Assembly (NCBI GenBank): GCA_023254365.1
Contig: JALRLQ010000064.1
Coordinates: 1 to 9,056, forward strand
DNA length: 9,056 bases
Reading direction: 5' to 3'
DNA from: Candidatus Poseidonia sp.
GTDB lineage: Archaea > Thermoplasmatota > Poseidoniia > Poseidoniales > Poseidoniaceae
Under the pieces are notes generated by a model. It did not search any database. It was given only the letters and a program-made list of their open reading frames with translations, and was not told the DNA's origin. Shown piece by piece: positions 6,510-9,056 of this stretch. The position numbers were made by a program, and so were the translations under genes. How positions within the stretch are numbered: the stretch's first letter is position 1; every line of letters starts with the position of its first letter.

Positions 6510-6785
6510 ATGAGCGACGATTCATGGGACACCTCCCAAGCCATGCAAAAACTTCAGGATGCCCTCAACGAGAAAGGCATGACCGTTGACGAACTCTTTG
6601 ACCACTTCGATGCTGACAGCGACGGAACCATCAACGGACCAGAACTTCACAACGGCATTAAGGACATGGTTGGCGATGTGCTCTCACCGGGTCAGATTTC
6701 CATGATCATCAAGGCCTTTGACGTCAACGAAGACCACCGTATCGACCTCTCCGAACTCAAGGCTGCAATGGACAGTGAAGAGTAG
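6510..6785 (+). CDS. Two-EF-hand calcium-binding protein, 91 aa
   Basis: A small cytoplasmic calmodulin-like protein, likely a calcium sensor or buffer; its target is unknown. Two 12-residue loops are visible. Loop 1, DADSDGTINGPE (34-45), is canonical, with Asp at positions 1, 3 and 5, Gly at 6, Ile at 8 and Glu at 12. Loop 2, DVNEDHRIDLSE (71-82), keeps Asp1, Asn3, Asp5, Ile8, Asp9 and Glu12 but has His instead of Gly at position 6, so it may bind more weakly. Flanking helices are present, giving one complete EF-hand pair. There is no signal peptide. The ATG at 6510 is chosen since the 36 codons upstream lie in the promoter region and give a non-helical, Ser/Gly-rich extension; a TATA-like box sits about 27 bp before it. 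The gene is divergent from the surface protein and 17 bp before the zinc-ribbon gene. Confidence 0.9.
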   Translation: MSDDSWDTSQAMQKLQDALNEKGMTVDELFDHFDADSDGTINGPELHNGIKDMVGDVLSPGQISMIIKAFDVNEDHRIDLSELKAAMDSEE

Positions 6786-6802
6786 GAAATGGACGTGCAT
6801 TC

Positions 6803-6991
6803 ATGTCGTTTCGTGTATGCACCAACTGTCACGGCATTCGTGTCTATCCTTACATGGGTTTCATGGTCGGCCAACGCTATCAGTGCCAAGACTGTCAAGA
6901 GATGATGGTCATTCCACTTGAATTTGACAGGCAAGAGGATTACGATGACTTCGTGAAAGCGATGAACGACGATTCCACTGCTGAAGAATGA
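6803..6991 (+). CDS. Small zinc-ribbon-like protein, 62 aa
   Basis: A short protein with two CxxC pairs, C6-TN-C9 and C28-QD-C31, separated by 18 residues. This is the layout of a zinc ribbon holding one Zn ion, as in many small archaeal proteins and rubredoxin-like knuckles. The segment between them is beta-like (IRVYPYMGFMVGQRYQ), and after the second pair comes a strand (MMVIPLEF) and an acidic tail ending DDSTAEE. No helix-turn-helix or enzymatic motif is seen, so the role (protein or nucleic-acid contact) is unknown. The ATG at 6803 puts the first CxxC at the N-terminus. No strong Shine-Dalgarno site is visible, only AGGA 15 bases upstream overlapping the end of the EF-hand gene. The 17-bp gap suggests translation from a shared message. 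Confidence 0.8.
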   Translation: MSFRVCTNCHGIRVYPYMGFMVGQRYQCQDCQEMMVIPLEFDRQEDYDDFVKAMNDDSTAEE

Positions 6992-7056
6992 GAACTCTGT
7001 GTTCTTCAACCCGGTGAAGCACCAAAGGTCAAAAGGCACCGTTTGGACGCAAGGCC

Positions 7057-8259
7057 ATGGCCAACCACGACATCGCGAATCCGAGCGAAGAGCACGTTAT
7101 GCTCCGTGAAATGGTTCGGGAATGGACCCAAGAGTTTGTTGAACCTCAAGCGCATGAACACGACCGGGATGAGAAATTCAACCTGGAATTGCTTCGCAGC
7201 ATGGGTGAACTCGGCCTGCTTGGCATCAGCGCACCAGAAGCGTACGGTGGCGCTGGACTGGACGCTGTGGCCTGCACGATTGTCCATGAGGAATTGTCGG
7301 CCTCCGACCCTGGGTTTGCACTTGCTTACTTGGCACACTCAATGCTCTTTGTCAACAACCTCGCCTACAACGGAAACGAGGAACAAAAGGCAAGAATTCT
7401 GCCCAAGGTGTGTTCTGGTGAATGGATTGGTGCCATGGCCATGTCCGAACCGGACGCTGGCACCGACGTGCTGGGCTTGTCCACTTCGGCCGTTCAGCGC
7501 GAGGACGGTTCATGGGTCATCAACGGCCGCAAGATGTGGATCACCAACGGTTGCATCGACGAAGAAGGCACGCCCGCCGACGTCGTTTGGGTCTATGCCC
7601 GTACCGGGGAAGACGACCGAGGTCGCGTGCAGATGTCCACGTTCCTCGTCGAGGCCGGTATGCCCGGGTACAGCGTTGGTCAGAAGATCTACGACAAAAC
7701 CGGTATGCGAGCATCCAACACGGCTGAACTGGTCTTTGATGACTGTATCGTGCCTGCTGAAAACCTGGTGGGTGAAGTCGGCCAGTCATTGATTCACATG
7801 ATGGGGAACTTGGAACTCGAACGTCTCACCTTGGCGGCGATGGCTTTGGGCATTGGCCGACGAGCCCTTGACGAGATGAACCGGTACGCCACCGACCGAA
7901 CAGCGTTCAACTCCTCCATTCGCGACTTTGGACAAATCCAACGCTACATTGGCGAAAGTTGGGCCAAGTACCGCGCCATGCGAGCCTACATCTACGATAC
8001 GGCCAACAACCTGACCATTGGTTCGGCAGGGCAGCGTCTTGATTCCGACGGCGTCAAGTTGTTCGCCACCACTGCCGCCAAGGAAATTGCCGATGCGGCC
8101 ATGCAAGTCATGGGTGGGTACGGCTACGTTGGCGAGTACCATGTTGAACGCCTGTGGCGCGATTCAAAGTTGCTTGAGATTGGCGGTGGGACCCTTGAGT
8201 CGCACCAGAAGAACATCACCCGTGACCTGTTCAAGGACGGCGATGCCGTCAATCGATAA
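7057..8259 (+). CDS. Acyl-CoA dehydrogenase, isovaleryl-CoA dehydrogenase-like, 400 aa
   Basis: A cytoplasmic FAD flavoenzyme that makes a trans-2,3 double bond in an acyl-CoA and passes electrons to electron-transfer flavoprotein. The full family length is present: an N-terminal helical domain, a beta-domain with the first signature AMSEPDAGTDVLG (128-140), and a C-terminal helical domain with the second signature from Q350 to D369 (QVMGGYGYVGEYHVERLWRD). The usual catalytic Glu of short- and medium-chain enzymes, in YEGT near the C-terminus, is Gly here (EIGGGT, 374-379). Instead NLELERL (251-257) matches the isovaleryl-CoA dehydrogenase segment DLERL, so E255 is the likely base. That favours a branched-chain (leucine pathway) substrate, though other branched or short acyl-CoAs remain possible. 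The start is the ATG at 7057, with only a weak AAGG in front. It lies 65 bp after the zinc-ribbon gene and may be co-transcribed. No other fatty-acid or leucine pathway gene is in view. Confidence 0.95.
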   Translation: MANHDIANPSEEHVMLREMVREWTQEFVEPQAHEHDRDEKFNLELLRSMGELGLLGISAPEAYGGAGLDAVACTIVHEELSASDPGFALAYLAHSMLFVNNLAYNGNEEQKARILPKVCSGEWIGAMAMSEPDAGTDVLGLSTSAVQREDGSWVINGRKMWITNGCIDEEGTPADVVWVYARTGEDDRGRVQMSTFLVEAGMPGYSVGQKIYDKTGMRASNTAELVFDDCIVPAENLVGEVGQSLIHMMGNLELERLTLAAMALGIGRRALDEMNRYATDRTAFNSSIRDFGQIQRYIGESWAKYRAMRAYIYDTANNLTIGSAGQRLDSDGVKLFATTAAKEIADAAMQVMGGYGYVGEYHVERLWRDSKLLEIGGGTLESHQKNITRDLFKDGDAVNR

Positions 8260-9056
8260 TCTCAATTTGTTCGCTAGGCTGAAGCACTTTTTTCGTGTTT
8301 CTCCAAGCACTTGCAACCAAACTTGATGAAACCAATACAGCGATTGCAATGGCAGTACCCCATGTCCAAACACTGGACATGGTTGCGATAGTATCGTCAG
8401 TGAGTAGCAACGCCATGACCGTTGTAATTCCAACGGCTAACCCAGTTTGGAGAAGCATTGGTCGCGATACTCGTAGGAACGGTGCTGATTTTCCGAGTTG
8501 GTAAAGCACAAACATGACCCAAGATGCAGAACCAATGCCCCAAATCGGAATTTCTGCTGGATAGGTGGAAAACAACATCCAAGAATTGGCGGTCACATAC
8601 CGGTCAATTCCAGTTAGTATCACTACCCAGACCAACGATGCCCCTAGCAAACTCAAAGCAGAAGTCATGCCTTGTGAGGTTGAATTATGTGATGAATGCT
8701 GAGGCGACCCCGCAGAAGTCATTTCCGCCAACTTTACCTTATCTTCAATAGCCAATGCTCGATATGTTTGTTCCAGTTGGTCTACACGTGCAGAGAGGGT
8801 GTGCATGTGGTCTACCAATTCCACCAAAATATCGTGCTCTTCGGCCATGACCGCCATACGTTCCTCCTCAAATTCAGGTAGAGTGATCATTGTAGGGACA
8901 ATGTGAAGTGGTCCTTCCTCTTTCAATTCGGCTCTCGTTTCTTCAATTTTCTGTGTCAATTTTTCTTCCTTGCGTTCCTTCTTTGACTCGACTGCAGTTG
9001 AAACAGCTTCCTTGCTTGCGTCAGCAACTTTGGTGACTGCCTCTTTGGTGGCAGTT
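8249..9056 (-). CDS. Four-helix membrane protein with cytoplasmic-type coiled coil, N-terminus cut by window edge
   Basis: I do not recognise the family. The frame is open from the stop at 8249 to the right edge (268 residues visible), so the in-frame TTG at 8959 is not the start and the true start lies outside. Visible residues 1-47 are rich in Lys, Glu, Ala and Thr (TATKEAVTKVADASKEAV...), an amphipathic helix like those of LEA-type proteins. Residues about 62-112 form a coiled-coil-like stretch (EEHDILVELVDHMHTL...). After a Ser/His/Asn linker come four hydrophobic segments near 132-150, 168-187, 199-219 and 227-251, then a short charged tail ending QIEIID. No enzymatic motif is seen. Sampled lines have 40-50% GC, against 52-58% in the dehydrogenase. 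The end overlaps the dehydrogenase by 11 bp in convergent orientation. Confidence 0.75.
   Translation of the reverse strand, partial: TATKEAVTKVADASKEAVSTAVESKKERKEEKLTQKIEETRAELKEEGPLHIVPTMITLPEFEEERMAVMAEEHDILVELVDHMHTLSARVDQLEQTYRALAIEDKVKLAEMTSAGSPQHSSHNSTSQGMTSALSLLGASLVWVVILTGIDRYVTANSWMLFSTYPAEIPIWGIGSASWVMFVLYQLGKSAPFLRVSRPMLLQTGLAVGITTVMALLLTDDTIATMSSVWTWGTAIAIAVLVSSSLVASAWRNTKKVLQPSEQIEIID
8288..8293 (+). terminator. Possible T-run terminator after the acyl-CoA dehydrogenase
   Basis: Six T on the plus strand, 29 bp after the dehydrogenase stop, with TTT again at 8298-8300. Archaeal termination often needs only a short T-run. No hairpin precedes it, and it lies inside the opposing coding region, so it may be chance. 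Confidence 0.3.

Noticed and set aside
6991..7005. Small hairpin AGAAC/GTTCT after the zinc-ribbon gene
   Set aside because: The stem is only five base pairs with no T-run after it, so it is too weak to call a terminator.
7043..7792. Plus-strand frame of 249 codons over the dehydrogenase
   Set aside because: It is out of frame with the full-length acyl-CoA dehydrogenase, which carries both family signatures.
1..9056. Defence system, prophage or mobile element
   Set aside because: No integrase, transposase, nuclease, toxin-antitoxin pair, terminal repeats or target duplication could be found; the helicase and HEAT genes look like ordinary cell genes.

Overview
The window most likely comes from an uncultivated marine archaeon of the Poseidoniales / Marine Group II type. 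This rests on gene style, not on any search. The clues are a very large secreted protein with one C-terminal membrane anchor and a short aromatic cytoplasmic tail, a HEAT-repeat protein, a small EF-hand protein, Shine-Dalgarno-like sites before some genes, and TATA-like boxes about 25 bp before others. GC is moderate, roughly 50-58% in sampled lines, and falls to about 40-50% in the last 800 bases.

Layout. Bases 1-6400 are read leftward. From the right they are: a ~1395-residue glycine-rich surface protein (6400-2213), a HEAT-repeat protein with an acidic tail (2080-737), a 72-residue helical protein of unknown function (664-446), and the N-terminal third of a DEAD-box RNA helicase that runs off the left edge (377-1). 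The last three have Shine-Dalgarno-like sites, with an identical GAGGTG at the same spacing before the last two. A 109-bp divergent promoter region (6401-6509) separates this arm from three rightward genes: a two-EF-hand calcium-binding protein (6510-6785), a 62-residue zinc-ribbon-like protein (6803-6991) and an acyl-CoA dehydrogenase of the isovaleryl-CoA dehydrogenase type (7057-8259). A leftward membrane protein (8249-9056) overlaps the end of the dehydrogenase by 11 bp and is open to the right edge, so its start lies outside the window.

How they fit together. The helicase, small protein and HEAT protein look like a housekeeping group with translation-initiation sites of one style. The surface protein is a multidomain exported protein: signal peptide, beta-rich glycine repeats, several beta-sandwich-like modules with locally paired cysteines, membrane anchor, and cytoplasmic tail. 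It shares a near-symmetric promoter region with the EF-hand gene, so a common switch for a surface protein and a calcium binder is possible, though unproven. The dehydrogenase points to branched-chain amino-acid or fatty-acid breakdown, as expected of a marine heterotroph.

I found no tRNA, rRNA, CRISPR array, insertion sequence, integrase or recognisable defence system. No intergenic stretch exceeds about 135 bases. The most interesting parts are the surface protein's architecture and the divergent promoter dyad.
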